64,000 nt of DNA from Nepenthes gracilis (lineage: Eukaryota; Streptophyta; Magnoliopsida; Caryophyllales; Nepenthaceae), in the NCBI GenBank assembly GCA_033239525.1, contig BSYO01000010.1, positions 11,745,379 through 11,809,378 on the forward strand, written 5' to 3'. The position numbers and the translations under genes were made by a program. Below are positions 9,366-20,753 of this stretch, in pieces. Below the pieces are notes generated by a model. That model ran no database searches. It saw only the letters and a list, made by a program, of their open reading frames with translations, and was not told the DNA's origin. The stretch's first letter is position 1. Every line of letters begins with the position of its first letter.

Positions 9366-12300
9366 TAACTTATGTTCACTATGGTTTAATATATGGCTTC
9401 GATTTGCTATAAAGAGTATGTTAGCCGTGACTTGGACATATATGTAGGTAAATTAATATTTTATTTTGCATGTCTATAAAGTAGTGTGATTAGGATACCC
9501 ATATATTCTGATAAATTGTATAGCTGGTGTTGATGGTTGGTAGAAAAAGAAAGCAAAACCTCTATGGCCGCGGCCTTAGAGCTATTTAGGGGTGGAATGG
9601 TAACTTTGACTGTGTACTAATGGAATAGCTTTCAAGAAATATATTTAATTTGTGGTACATTTGCTAGGTTAAATTGTTTCTATATTATTTTTACGACGCA
9701 TGATGATTTGATAAGTTAGGAAAGATGGAGATTTGATACAGTATATCGTAGTATCATAATTGCACAATTAGAGATGAAATAAAAGATTAAATCTATGATA
9801 ATTATATCTTATAAAATAATTTTGGTAAAAAATTTAGAAATTTTTATAATTTGACTTAAAAATAATAATAATAATAATAATAAGATGTCAAAAGAGAGTG
9901 CTAAGTAGTTCTGTAGTGGCTGTGAGGTATGGCTGGGACTAGAGAAAATTTTAATTCATTAGTATATCATTATTCTATGTGATTGACTAAGGATGACTTG
10001 AAAGAAGTATTTTAATACTAGACTTGGTAGATAAAGGGTTTTATACCATTAGTGAAAGTGATCTCGTGGAATGCTTAGATGTTCATATTATTTTCTGATA
10101 TTCAAGATTTTCGTTATGTTCCTTTCAAATCAAGTGAGTATGCTTTGGGCATTCTAAAAGTAAGTAAATAAGAACATATAAAACTATTAAGGTATCTAAA
10201 CTAATGGGATTATATGAAACCTTAATGTAGTACACTTTTTCAATACCTAATCCATATCCGATAGTAGAGGTTGACTTATTTTTGAAGTGATATACTTATA
10301 TATTTGTGACTATAAAATGAGATGATATAAAGGATATTATTGGCGATAAATATCATAAATAGTATAAACATACTACATATACAACCTCTAAAATAATTAT
10401 AAGGATAGTAAAAATATAATGGATATTGGATAATCTCATGATACTTACCGAATTGGTGGGAGTATAAATGCACGGTCTCTGATCACATGAATAACATAAA
10501 ATCTATAGAAAGTTTTAATATCTCATATTATTATGACCTCATATTGAGCTAAATTTTTTAAAAATATAATAAAAGATATTAATATCACAAATAATTTGAT
10601 ATCATAGTACATTGATTAGGATTCACTAAAATATGATATATGTCCTTTGGAATATCAAGATTGTTCATTTAGTTAATATTAATAATTTTATTTACTAACA
10701 TCACTTCTTAAGTTTGATATTATTAATATCAAGATTCAATAGAATCCATGTTATTTTTGTTACTACTCACATTATGTGGAATTCCTGTTACATTCTTGAT
10801 ATCTAGTTAACCTTATAACTCATAGGATGCATTTACGACATGGCATTGAATATTAAACAATGATTTGTATATTGCATGTTGTTGTGATTTTTATACATTT
10901 AATAATATAATTCGAGATATTTACTTGTATTCTAATATTATTAAATTTATTTACTTGCTGTGCATTTACTTCACTCTTATATTTTCTTGATTTCAAATTA
11001 AAGAGTTATTATAATGTTAACCGAAATTTATAGGATTGCTGTTGTGTACCGAGTAAAAACAATTCTGAAACTAACAACCTATGAGTGAGAGTTGGAAAGA
11101 ATTATTATTATTTATAGTTATTTCTTTTTTATAGATTGGCTAGATATTTATGGTTGGAATTGCATCCTTTTATTTCAATCTTTGTACTGAATGTTTTATT
11201 CTCTTCTTGTTTTGAGGTATTAAAATTTATGGATATTTTAATCATGAGTATATTTGTATTGATGGATGTTTAAATTTATAATAAATAATTAATGTTTTTC
11301 CTAACTTTGAGGTTTTTTATGTAAGCAATTTAGCCCGAGTCAGGAGACTAGGATTTGAGTCACCACATATGTCATTTTTGATTTACAATGACAAAATGAG
11401 ATTTAGAAAATTATTCATGATATCTTATTATTATTAATACTTCTTGACTTTAAAATTCAGTAGGTTTCATGAGTTGCATTCAATTAAATCTATAAGTTGA
11501 ATTCAATGAAATTTAAATTCTGCAAAATTTATTATATTTATTGTTATTTAATAACTATATTATTCATACTGATATTTGAACCCAATAAATCTCTACCTTT
11601 CTTATGATATTGGATTCCAAGAAATCTTTTACCTATTATTAATAAGATCTAAATTCTAAGGAATCCATTTATTTTCATGATATATATGTCGGATGGGTCA
11701 TATGCTTCTTTTTATTTTTGAGTCATAATTATAACAAATTATAGGTTCTCAAATAGAGTTATTGTTGAATTTTTTATTACTATTGTGACTTTTATATTTT
11801 TGATTTAGTATATTTAAAATGTTCATTATTACTATGCATTATTTGTTTATCACCTGTTAGATAGCTCCACATTCAAATTGAATATATAGCACTTGTGGGG
11901 GATCATTTATTTACTATGAGACTTTCAAATAGAGGGGAATCTAGAGATTAGTAATGATTGTTTCTTTTGGTGATGGATAGAATATATTAGTAGTAGAGAA
12001 TTTGTGGCCTTCTCTCAAATTACAACTCGTAACTCTTAGTGGTTTTAATTTCTTAGAGATTCTCATGGTGTAATCATAAGACAATTCCTATAATTAAAGA
12101 ATATAAGATTTATGATGGATATTTAATAATTTTATATTTTGAGATTTTTTCTACGTTGTGCTCTGGTTGCCACAACTTACACCAACAAAGAGCTCATCTT
12201 CTCGACTTTGATTTGAGCATAAATATCATATTAGCAAAACCAAATCAGTTGGCACTACAAAATATAGAGCAAGCATTTTGACCAAATTTTAGAGTACAGC

Positions 12301-12447
12301 TCGGTTGAGTTCTATCCCTATCCACTATAGCTCATCAACTATAAATCACTTCACACACAGCAGCCATTGCACATCAATGTCATACATCCAATCGTAAACA
12401 TTTCTTTTAGTTCACTTCTCAAGACTAACATTTGCCTCGGTATAACT
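9366..12447. other. Unassigned AT-rich stretch
   Basis: I see no gene, LTR boundary or coding motif here. There is a short GC-rich island at about 9570 (tggccgcggcctta), an (AAT)n run at 9860-9883, and long AT-rich DNA with no frame above about 90 codons. The last 260 bp (from about 12185) are less AT-biased and look like low-copy DNA that continues on the far side of solo LTR S1. Confidence 0.5.
9860..9883. repeat. (AAT)n microsatellite
   Basis: About eight units of AAT lie in AT-rich DNA outside any recognised LTR. Confidence 0.85.
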
Positions 12448-14522
12448 TGTGACAGAACGATTTTTTTTTTTAAACAAATTCTGTCAATATACAGACAAAC
12501 TAATACGCATAATAAAATAATATAATATCATGCAGAAAATCGGATAGAGTTTTCTCTAAAAATGGACAAAAACTAATACAAATAACCTGAAATTTATACG
12601 ACCTGGACAGGCATATAGAGAAAAGACCTCAACAGATAATCACAACACAACACAGGATCATTCAGATGCCATATATACATCAATGGATCTAATTTAACAT
12701 TCCTATCAACTACAACACATTCAAACGAGATATGTCATCTAGGATATGTATAAATTCAAAAATCAGATAGCGAAAGCAGAACTATATCCATAATATAAAC
12801 CTGCGAAAGTATAAATATTATTCCAACAAAATACATAACATGCTAAAACTATAAATATACAATTTTTATCTATAAGTTAATCATTACATTCAAGTTATCA
12901 GAACTCCCAAAATCATTAACAGGTCTTGAGGCTCTCAAAAATCTTCTTTGTTAGACTTTATTTATTCTTGCTCCTCCAAAATTAGTTCCACTGTCTCATC
13001 TGGAGGGAAAAAATAGTAAGAGTGAGTTGAAACCCAACAAAGTATCATAAAAACATGCAAGTGAAATTCTTTCATACAGAATATAAGTACAATAAAACAA
13101 AACCATGGAAATGATCGAAGAATAGAGATGTACATGGAAACAGGAGGAAAACATAAATCAATATAAATACGTATTGGAAGTCATAAATCGGTATCAAATT
13201 TCGTATATTCTTAAAACTCAACTTTATTATTCGAAAGACCAAACTAGTAAACCCTACTAGTTGAAGAAGCGAATAATCGAGGATAAATTGTGTTTCGCAC
13301 ACAACCAGAGACCAAAAATAGAACAAAATTTTCCTTCTAGCGGGATCAGATACAGTATTTCCTCCCGAAGGTAGATCAAACTCAGAATCTATCCTCCAAA
13401 CAGCAACGCCCCAAGGAAAAGTGGACCACGTATCATTCCATGGACGAAATTATCCTTGATTACGACCATTACGTTCTAAGACATATCGAAAAACTTTATC
13501 TGACTGTATAACAATTTCAAGTCGATTTCTTACTGATTTAACTGAACAGAATTGAACAGAAAGTATCATTATTCTCATTTCTTAGTTCTTAGCTTATCAT
13601 GACTCAAGGACCATTCAATTTCATACAAACAAATCTTCAAATAGCTTCAAAATATCTTCAAATTTTTAACAGTATACCTTTTTTACAAAAATATCGGATA
13701 CAAAACGTCCAACAAGCTTAACAATAGCTCAAACAACATTTCCATCACATTTTTCCAAATTTTTAAACCAAATATCCTTAAAATTTCAATTTAGAGTTTG
13801 AGGCAAAACCGTTCGGACATAAATCGAACACAAATCACATATCAAACGACGAAATCGGAGTTACACATCATCATATATAAGCATAAATTTAAAATCTAAC
13901 TAAGAAATTGTGAGGAATACATATTAATCGTAATAAATCTTTGGGAACGGGAATTTTAGAGTATAAATATCAAAATATAGATATTCAAAAGCGATAAAAA
14001 TAAAAAATAAGGTTCGAGGTACACTTATCTTAACCCAATCTACCGTTATCCTTTTTTGGATCGGAGTAAAACGGCCAAAATCTCCATCTCTTTCCTCCTT
14101 TTTTCCCCTTTTCCTCTCCTTTCTTTGTGCTTCTGCTGGTTATCTCAAACCCTTCCCCCCTTTTTTATAAACAAGAAAGAGGGTTAGTGACTGAAAATCA
14201 GGTTCGCGCTCGAGAGCCTAGTGAGCGCCCTTCAAGCGCGCCTACACTGGAATTGGCACCCTCCATTTTGCTCAAGCGAGTATCGTGCGCAGAAGCTATT
14301 GGAATTTGTGCCCTCCTTTGTGCTCAAGTGAGCAGCGTGCACGGGCCTTTCTGGAGCAATCTGTTTTTGGCACTCACTGTTGGGTTGAGCTAGCAGCGAA
14401 TCCAATTTTGTTATTTGTTGCACTAAGGCTAATTTTTTACTTTTCTCAATTGTACTTATCCTAAATTAATTATATCAATTAATTATTAGGATTAATTATA
14501 TTTTAGATACCGGTACCTTACA
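12448..14522 (-). mobile_element. Solo LTR S1 (2,075 bp)
   Basis: The plus-strand ends are TGTGACAGAACG and GGTACCTTACA. An exact TSD TAACT is at 12443-12447 and 14523-14527. Minus orientation follows from the H element, whose LTRs share the same ends and conserved blocks (for example 'tctggagggaaaaaa' followed by 'gtgagt', and 'ccctactagttga'). A TATA-like motif is on the minus strand near 14165. There is no internal region, so it is a solo LTR left by LTR-LTR recombination of a chromovirus-type element. Confidence 0.92.
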
Positions 14523-15123
14523 TAACTAGTCAAATTGTCATGAGCAATAACCACGCCAGTTGGGGAAATGCCACTAAAATGGAGCTTGACAATGATGGCA
14601 GCTGAAGCTTACCGAGGTTGTCATCTTCAAAGTGGATAAAAGAGTATGAAAAAGCTCAAAAAGGAAAGATTGAGTGAGAGAATAGCCAACTAATAAGCTT
14701 CCACAGCATAACAGATAATTCCAATCAATTTTGCTATAATTACAAATTTCAGATGTAGAATATGACTGTAAAATAATTCTACAATTGACAATAGCTATCA
14801 GCAGCCTCGCCAAAGGCATTGTAGCCTAACAAGCTTGAGAGGTATTAGGGCCCCTTAACCACTTCAATATAGGGCAAATGCAACCTACAGTTCCTTGATC
14901 ACCTCTCCTAATCCTAAGAGTAAATGACACGTCACTCAAACTAGGTCAATAGATAGAAAACTCACAATTCACTAAGGGACAAGGATGGGAACTAGAACGT
15001 AGAGGAGGATTTCAGGAGTTTCAATGGTTCACTCCTCTTACCCTATGTAAATAGACAATATCCATGGAAAATGTCAACCTCACACCAAGTGGCTAAGTTA
15101 TGATAAGATCAGTACAAGTAGAA
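14523..15123. other. Unassigned, low-copy-looking DNA
   Basis: This is the right flank of S1 and continues the sequence left of 12443. It is less AT-rich than its surroundings and has no repeat partner in the window. Minus-strand frames hold up to 81 codons without a family I recognise. It may be host-unique DNA or an old unrecognised element. Confidence 0.4.
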
Positions 15124-17366
15124 TGTCACGAACCCGTATCAAGTTGGTCAACTTAAATAATTAATTATAATTCTTAAAATTTAAAAATTTTAAATATTTT
15201 TAAATCAATAATACTACGTCCCAAAATTCGGGTAAATAAATAGGACCCGACATGGATCAAAATTCACATAGGACCTCATCGGACAACCGTCCAGACAAAA
15301 AATAAATACGATCTGCTTTACAATTATCGTAAGGGAGGTAATAATTCTAACCAAAATCATAAATCCGACATAATATAACATTCCAACTGTTTCCAAAATA
15401 TATCCATTGTCCTATATCCGACAAATTTCATAATATAATCACATCAATTGTCAAATTAAGTCACAATAGAACTAAAACTCACAAAATTGGACGAATAGCT
15501 AACAGATTACGATCATATCTCACAATGTATCTGAGTCTTCTACTCTAAAGAGATAAAATAGGAAAAGTGAGCCTAATACTCTATAAGTATTATATTTAAA
15601 TAAAAGGAGTCCAATAAATTAGAGAGAAGATTAAATTGATAAAAATCTGTTTAAATGATAGAATAAATCCAACTTGCCGTTATAACAAATCCAATAAAAA
15701 TTTAATATCTAGAATTTGAAATCTAATAGTAGTTTCGTACACAAATCAAATATCTATATCCAAAACAAATATCAAAATCATAAAATAGTCCTCATTAGAA
15801 CGTGTATATATATATATAAACAAAATATAAGTGATTCGAATCGATTCCAATAGGTAAATAACCGATTCCACATCCAATTCAAGTCCAAGTTTGAGTCCGA
15901 GTCCAAATCTAAGGTCCGAACATCTTATGATTTGGGGTACAATCCGATAATAGGATTATCTAATAGTGTGCGCAGAAGTCAAAACAGTATCGCGGCAAAT
16001 AGTCAAGGTGTTCGGATCAAAATATAAAGTTAAAATTATTTATACGAGACATACCAATGCCCAACTGAGGGCAAAATCAACAAATTTTAAATCCAAATTC
16101 AAATCAAAGTTCAATACCAATCAATACATAAATACAAATTATGTACCAAATTTGAGTTCTAATTATTTCAAAACTAATTTAAAAAAGAGTTGCACATCAT
16201 CTCGATAACCTTTGACTAAATCAAATGCAAATTAGGCAAGCATGTATCGCCATCCATGTACTTCGTACCCATAGATAAGGTTGCTCACTATTATTTACCA
16301 CACACTGTCTTGGGTGCAATTTTTAAATTTGTCAAATATATTAGGACGTTCGAATATATTAAAATGTCGAATCAAATATCCAAATGGGAAGGGTCACTAC
16401 TCCAAACCTTTCCTACCGACGAAAAGGGATTTCCAAATAACAAATATCTTTCCGTCGGAAGTTGACCAGAAAAATTCAATAATCCAAATTCAAATGTAGT
16501 GATCACGACCCGGCATGTGCTTATGAATGCATGGCCTATACAAAATTTTATATTCATTTTCATACAAATATACTAATATAAAAATATATAGTATCCAATA
16601 AATTATTCAGACTTTGAGAAAAATATTAAACCCTCTAAAATTATAAAACCTAGTCCAGAAACATCCAAATAAGCTAATGAACTATACATGCATATTCAGA
16701 TTAAACGGATCGGGCAAACAAAATTATATGCATGTTAGTAAAAATTCTAAAGAGTATTCAAAACATATCAAATATTAAATCAGACCAAAGAGGGGTTTAC
16801 AGATATTTACCTAGACTTCATAATTCGCAGATTTGAAGAAAGGATCCGCCGAGGTACCTGAATCGGGACCTCTCTCACTCTGCTGCGCACGTCCTTCTCT
16901 CTCCTCTCTCTCTCTGCTTCGCGCTCAACTCTGCCGCTCCTCCTCTCACGATCCTCCGATGCCGGCGACGACGGTGACCACGATGATAGCATAGGACAAT
17001 GACAACGGTTGCGGGTGACGGCGCAAGTTAGCCGTCGGTGGCCTCCTCTGTCCACCGCGCCTCTTTTACCTAAATCCACCAAAATATCAGCCGATTTTCA
17101 AAAAATTATCACATGTAACCCCAAAATCAACATCCACAAAGAGAATAGAAGGATTTATTTGTCTTGATTTTACCGATTTCTTCCAAAAATGATGACGAAT
17201 GGACGACAACCAATTGGCTTCGGCTCCTGATTCCGTCTTCTACAAACATCGGATCACAAAATGAAGGGTAGCATCATGGAGAGGACCTCGCTAGCTTCCA
17301 CTTTTGGTGTTGGGAGCTCCAGCGACTGCAGTGGCAGCGGCGACAACGCCGCGCCAGCCTCCTCCC
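15124..17366. mobile_element. Degenerate LTR F (probable)
   Basis: It starts TGTCACGAACCCG after the flank TAGAA. It holds stretches resembling family D LTRs, such as 'gaaggatttatttgtcttgattttacc' near 17148 compared with the D block before the coding-like end. The right limit is set by the start of LTR D1 at 17367. No right end or TSD is seen, so F is either truncated by D1 or a diverged relative. A short Arg-rich open frame at 16807-17082 (minus) is a GC-rich leader and not a gene. Confidence 0.45.
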
Positions 17367-17945
17367 TGCAACAACCCAATCCCGGATCCTCAAACCCGAT
17401 CCGGACCGTCACGGTGAAAGTTTCGAATCATCCCCAATTTCTAAAATTACACATCATTAATTGATTCAACATCATCAAAATATCATCAATGATCCTCATA
17501 AATGTATTATAAATTAAATATCCATAACAAAAATAATAATAACTTCAATAGACGACATCGATGTCCCAAAATATCAATTCTCATAAAGTAAATCTAACAA
17601 AAGTCAAATAATAGCTAAATCAAAAAATCTTAAATCCCCATCCGGAGAGCCTCGAGCTCTGATATCACCTCTATCTGGTGGCTATCCAAAAGTCATGTGA
17701 TCTCCTTAATCCTGATGTCAACTGTCTAATCTGGAGCCAATAAAACACAAGAGAGAGCTGAATGCCCAACAAGTAAAAATGAACAATAATAGAGGAGTAC
17801 AATAAAGCATCTCGGACGATAAAACAATGGATAAAATCAATCATAGTAGGTAATATGTCCACCACTGTCCGAGACTCAATAACATGACGTGTCCACGACC
17901 CGAAGGCCACGTGAACAGCTAAATATCAAGGAAGCAATATGGATT

Positions 17946-18535
17946 TCGTCGAATCCGATCATCAGTTCCATACGAGGTCACAACTGGATGAATGACAAGA
18001 GTCTCTATGGACCTTATTCTACCATAGTGAACCAAAGGCTGTGTATTTACTTCCCCCGATGGCTAGGTAATGCAACGAAGTTATCCATGGTATCCAACTA
18101 TCCCTGCTGTCCTCCTAGAGGCTGTACCCATAGTATGCCGATACCACCTCTGATACCCCCTCGCCAATGATATCTTAGATATCATTTTCTACGATGGTCA
18201 TAAGGTTATAAGTATCTCTCTCGACTCACTGTATGATATAACAAGAATCTAATTATCAGCTTAATTTGAGGTCACTACTGTACGAAATAATAAGAATCTT
18301 CTTGGACCTTATTCTACCATAGTGAAGCAAAGGCCACTTATTTTCGCCCTCGACGGCTGGGTAATACAACGAGGTTATCCATGGTATCCAACTACCCCTA
18401 TAGTCCTTCTAGAGGCTGTACCTGTAACATGCCGATACCATCTCTGATATCCCTCGCCTATGATATCCCAAATATCATTATCTACGATTGTCACTAGGTT
18501 ATAAGCATTCTTCCTCAATAACAACGATCTCAATC
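17946..18535. repeat. 295-bp tandem duplication inside D1
   Basis: Two adjacent copies share 'ggaccttattctaccatag', 'ttatccatggtatccaacta', 'agaggctgtacc' and 'ctaggttataagca'-like blocks at an offset of 295 bp. The copy at 55.7-56.05 kb has one unit. Confidence 0.85.
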
Positions 18536-18840
18536 CTCCGGAATGAAATTAGTATTGGAAAAGTATAGACACTTTACGGTCCCACGGACTCTCATTCGCC
18601 TTTACTTATCCATAGAGTGCCAATAAAGTATACGCACACCACTAAGATTAACGCGAAGAATCATTTATCGGGTTTCATCAATGAGATACAGAAATCATCA
18701 CGTAACCGATTAATATTATTTCAAGAGTGCCAACATACTTGTATAATTTCATATAAATATTTTCTACCATCAATATATCAATATGCTTATAAATATACAT
18801 ATAAATGTTCCAATCAAGATATATATGGTATTCGCCCACA

Positions 18841-18844
<4 letters not shown>

Positions 18845-18894
<50 letters not shown>
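18845..18894. repeat. (AT)n microsatellite in D1
   Basis: About 25 AT units, followed by further interrupted TA runs to about 18975. A similar TA-rich stretch lies at the matching place of the inverted D copy (46338-46400). Confidence 0.9.
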
Positions 18895-18897
<3 letters not shown>

Positions 18898-18959
18898 CAA
18901 TACATATATATATATATATATCTGCACTCATACATTAATATACACCCACATATATATAT

Positions 18960-19345
18960 ATATACACACATATATACACACACGTATACACACAAACTGC
19001 CATCCACCAACTCCACTTCACACGCGCACACACTCAAACCTAATCAACCCAGCCCACAGCCCACCAACACACAGCCACACTAGACCTCATGCAGCAGCTT
19101 TTGTTGCCCTCCACACACACAGCTCACGCAGAGCTTCGCATGCACACACACACTCAACAGCTTCAGCTACTGTTTCCCTCGCACCAACACACACACACGA
19201 TGCCACACACACAGCCAATACGCACACACACAGCAGCAGCTTTCTGCTTCCATACACATACACATACAGCAACTCTGCTGCTTCCCACTCACCAACACAC
19301 GCACCGCAGCACATAGCACACGGCACACAGCACACACTGCTTCCA
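18960..19345. repeat. CA-rich domain of D1
   Basis: Dense, irregular (CA)n and CACACG repeats alternate with 'gcagc' blocks. The same domain recurs in the other D-family LTRs at 56390-56610, 58110-58270 and 61390-61520, and on the opposite strand at 46050-46200. It is therefore a fixed part of the LTR and not a random microsatellite. Confidence 0.8.
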
Positions 19346-20347
19346 CACATAATTAACTACCCACACAATTCCTGTCGTTCACCCATACAGAGCACAACAA
19401 ATACCTCGAATATTATCGACCCTTCACCCACCAAATCTCGGCCAAAACAGAGCATGAAGCCCCTGTTTTCTCACCCGATTTTTAAATCAATCACAAACAG
19501 ACTAACATTCAGCTCCCTCATCAATTTCCCAACGCACACCCACAAACCAAATTTACACATCATAAATGGTGGATTTAGGGAGGCAGAGAGTGAAGAAGCA
19601 GTTTTGTAAGTAGGAAGCGAAATGACAAAAAAATGGGAAATAACTTGCAAATTAGAGGAGAAATGACAGTATAAGGATTTCACTTGCCAAAATAATGGGT
19701 TTAGGCCCATTCACCACCTCCGGTAGTTGGACTCGGTTGGAAACCGAGAAACAGAGCACGGGCTCTGTTTCCACGGCGGTGCCAAAATCCCAAAAATTGG
19801 GGAGAAAAGCAAGCAAAATCAATACTTCATGGTTTAATTAGATAACTTACAAAACCCCAATGTATCATTGATTCAAAAGATCCGGTCGAACCTTCACTGA
19901 GCCGAAGCTCTGTGCTTGGTTTCCCCACGACTCTGGACTTCGATTTCACCATTTACCCACCAAATCGGTTATCAAATCAAAGGGTTGGGCATTAACAAGG
20001 ATAAAGGAAGGATCAATTTTGTGATGGCAAATTTTACTTGCATTAATTTTGTGATCAACAGTGGCGGCAGTCGGCTTTGTGCGCAGCTCTGCCCCTCCTT
20101 TCCTCCCCCTTCCTTAACCCTACTGCCCCCCCAAATAGTGAAGGCCTGAGCTAAGGTTTCACATGCACGCTGCACCCCTCTTTCCTTCTTCGTCGCCCGG
20201 CCACCTTCCCTCTCTCTCCCTCTTCTTTCCTTGTTCGTTGCCCAGCCGAGTTCCCTCTGTCTCCCTCTTCTTTCCTTCCTCTTTCTTTTTTTTTTTTTCT
20301 TTTCCTTCTTTCTTTCCTTTTCCTTTTCCTCATTTCTTCCCTTCTTC

Positions 20348-20348
<1 letters not shown>

Positions 20349-20392
<44 letters not shown>

Positions 20393-20393
20393 T
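20349..20393. repeat. (ATT)n microsatellite near D1 end
   Basis: About 15 ATT units directly follow a pyrimidine-rich tract. Equivalent runs occur in every family D LTR of the window. Confidence 0.9.
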
Positions 20394-20583
20394 TATTTTT
20401 TTAGAAAAATAAAGCTAAATTTATAAATTACCTTAAATTTAATTAAGTTGCCCCATGATTATTCCTAAACCCCTTGATCTAGATACTTTTATTTATTGGG
20501 CCCACGTAACAGGCCAACTCCCGAAATTTTCGCTCCAATGATGATAATTATCGGAATTAATTTTATAAAATATTCAGGCGTTA

Positions 20584-20683
20584 NNNNNNNNNNNNNNNNN
20601 NNNNNNNNNNNNNNNNNNNNNNNNNNNNNNNNNNNNNNNNNNNNNNNNNNNNNNNNNNNNNNNNNNNNNNNNNNNNNNNNNNN
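20584..20683. other. Assembly gap of exactly 100 N
   Basis: The N run lies between the end of LTR D1 and the last 52 bp of the 5' LTR of G1. One hundred N is a conventional placeholder. The G1 3' LTR is 789 bp, so about 737 bp of its 5' LTR must be missing here, in addition to the D1 end and anything between. Confidence 0.9.
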
Positions 20684-20735
20684 GAATAAGGTAACTTCCT
20701 AATTTATTCAACAATTTGGATCTAGAGACGTATCA
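20684..20735 (+). mobile_element. 5' LTR of Tat-type element G1 (last 52 bp)
   Basis: The sequence 'tcctaatttattcaacaatt' to 'cgtatca' matches the last bases of the 3' LTR at 30590-30641 ('tcttaatttattcaataatt' to 'atgcatca'). The rest is in the gap. Confidence 0.8.
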
Positions 20736-20753
20736 TTGGTATCATTTGTGGGA
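20736..20753 (+). promoter_or_regulatory. Primer-binding site region of G1 (decayed)
   Basis: Directly after the LTR comes TTGGTATCATTTGTGGGA. Tat-type elements usually have TGGCGCC followed by g/aTTTGTGGG here, and G2 still has TGGCGCC. The differences from that form are all C-to-T or G-to-A, so this looks like a deaminated TGGCGCC site and not a true initiator-Met site. Confidence 0.6.

Larger units (their letters stand above)
17367..20583 (-). mobile_element. LTR D1 of family D (3.2 kb, right end at gap)
   Basis: The plus strand starts TGCAACAACCCAATCCC, matching TGTAACAATCCGAGATC of the LTR at 55179. It ends 'aaaatattcaggcgtta' at the assembly gap, matching the D4 end 'aaaatattcctggcgtttca' at 62763. 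Sense is minus, because in D4 a purine-rich primer adjoins the TGAAACGCC end on that strand. Along the LTR are a 295-bp tandem duplication, an (AT)n run, a CA-rich domain, a pyrimidine-rich tract and an ATT microsatellite. Long open frames over the CA-rich part (Thr/His repeats) are not genes. Confidence 0.75.

Noticed and set aside
14527..14625. Minus-strand peptide with FSGISPTGVVIAHDNL that recalls the AMP-binding loop of acyl-CoA ligases
   Set aside because: The loop lacks the conserved Lys and the usual Thr/Ser pattern, the frame ends soon on both sides, and no neighbouring motif of that family is visible. Similarity is too short to claim a gene.
16807..17082. Arg/Glu-rich minus-strand frame of 91 codons
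   Set aside because: It lies in the GC-rich leader of a degenerate LTR and has no recognised domain; similar low-complexity frames occur in other LTR leaders.
18617..19609. Open frame of 330 codons rich in Thr, His and Tyr
   Set aside because: It runs over the (AT)n and CA-rich repeats of LTR D1. The composition comes from the repeats, and the same stretch is open in other frames and strands.
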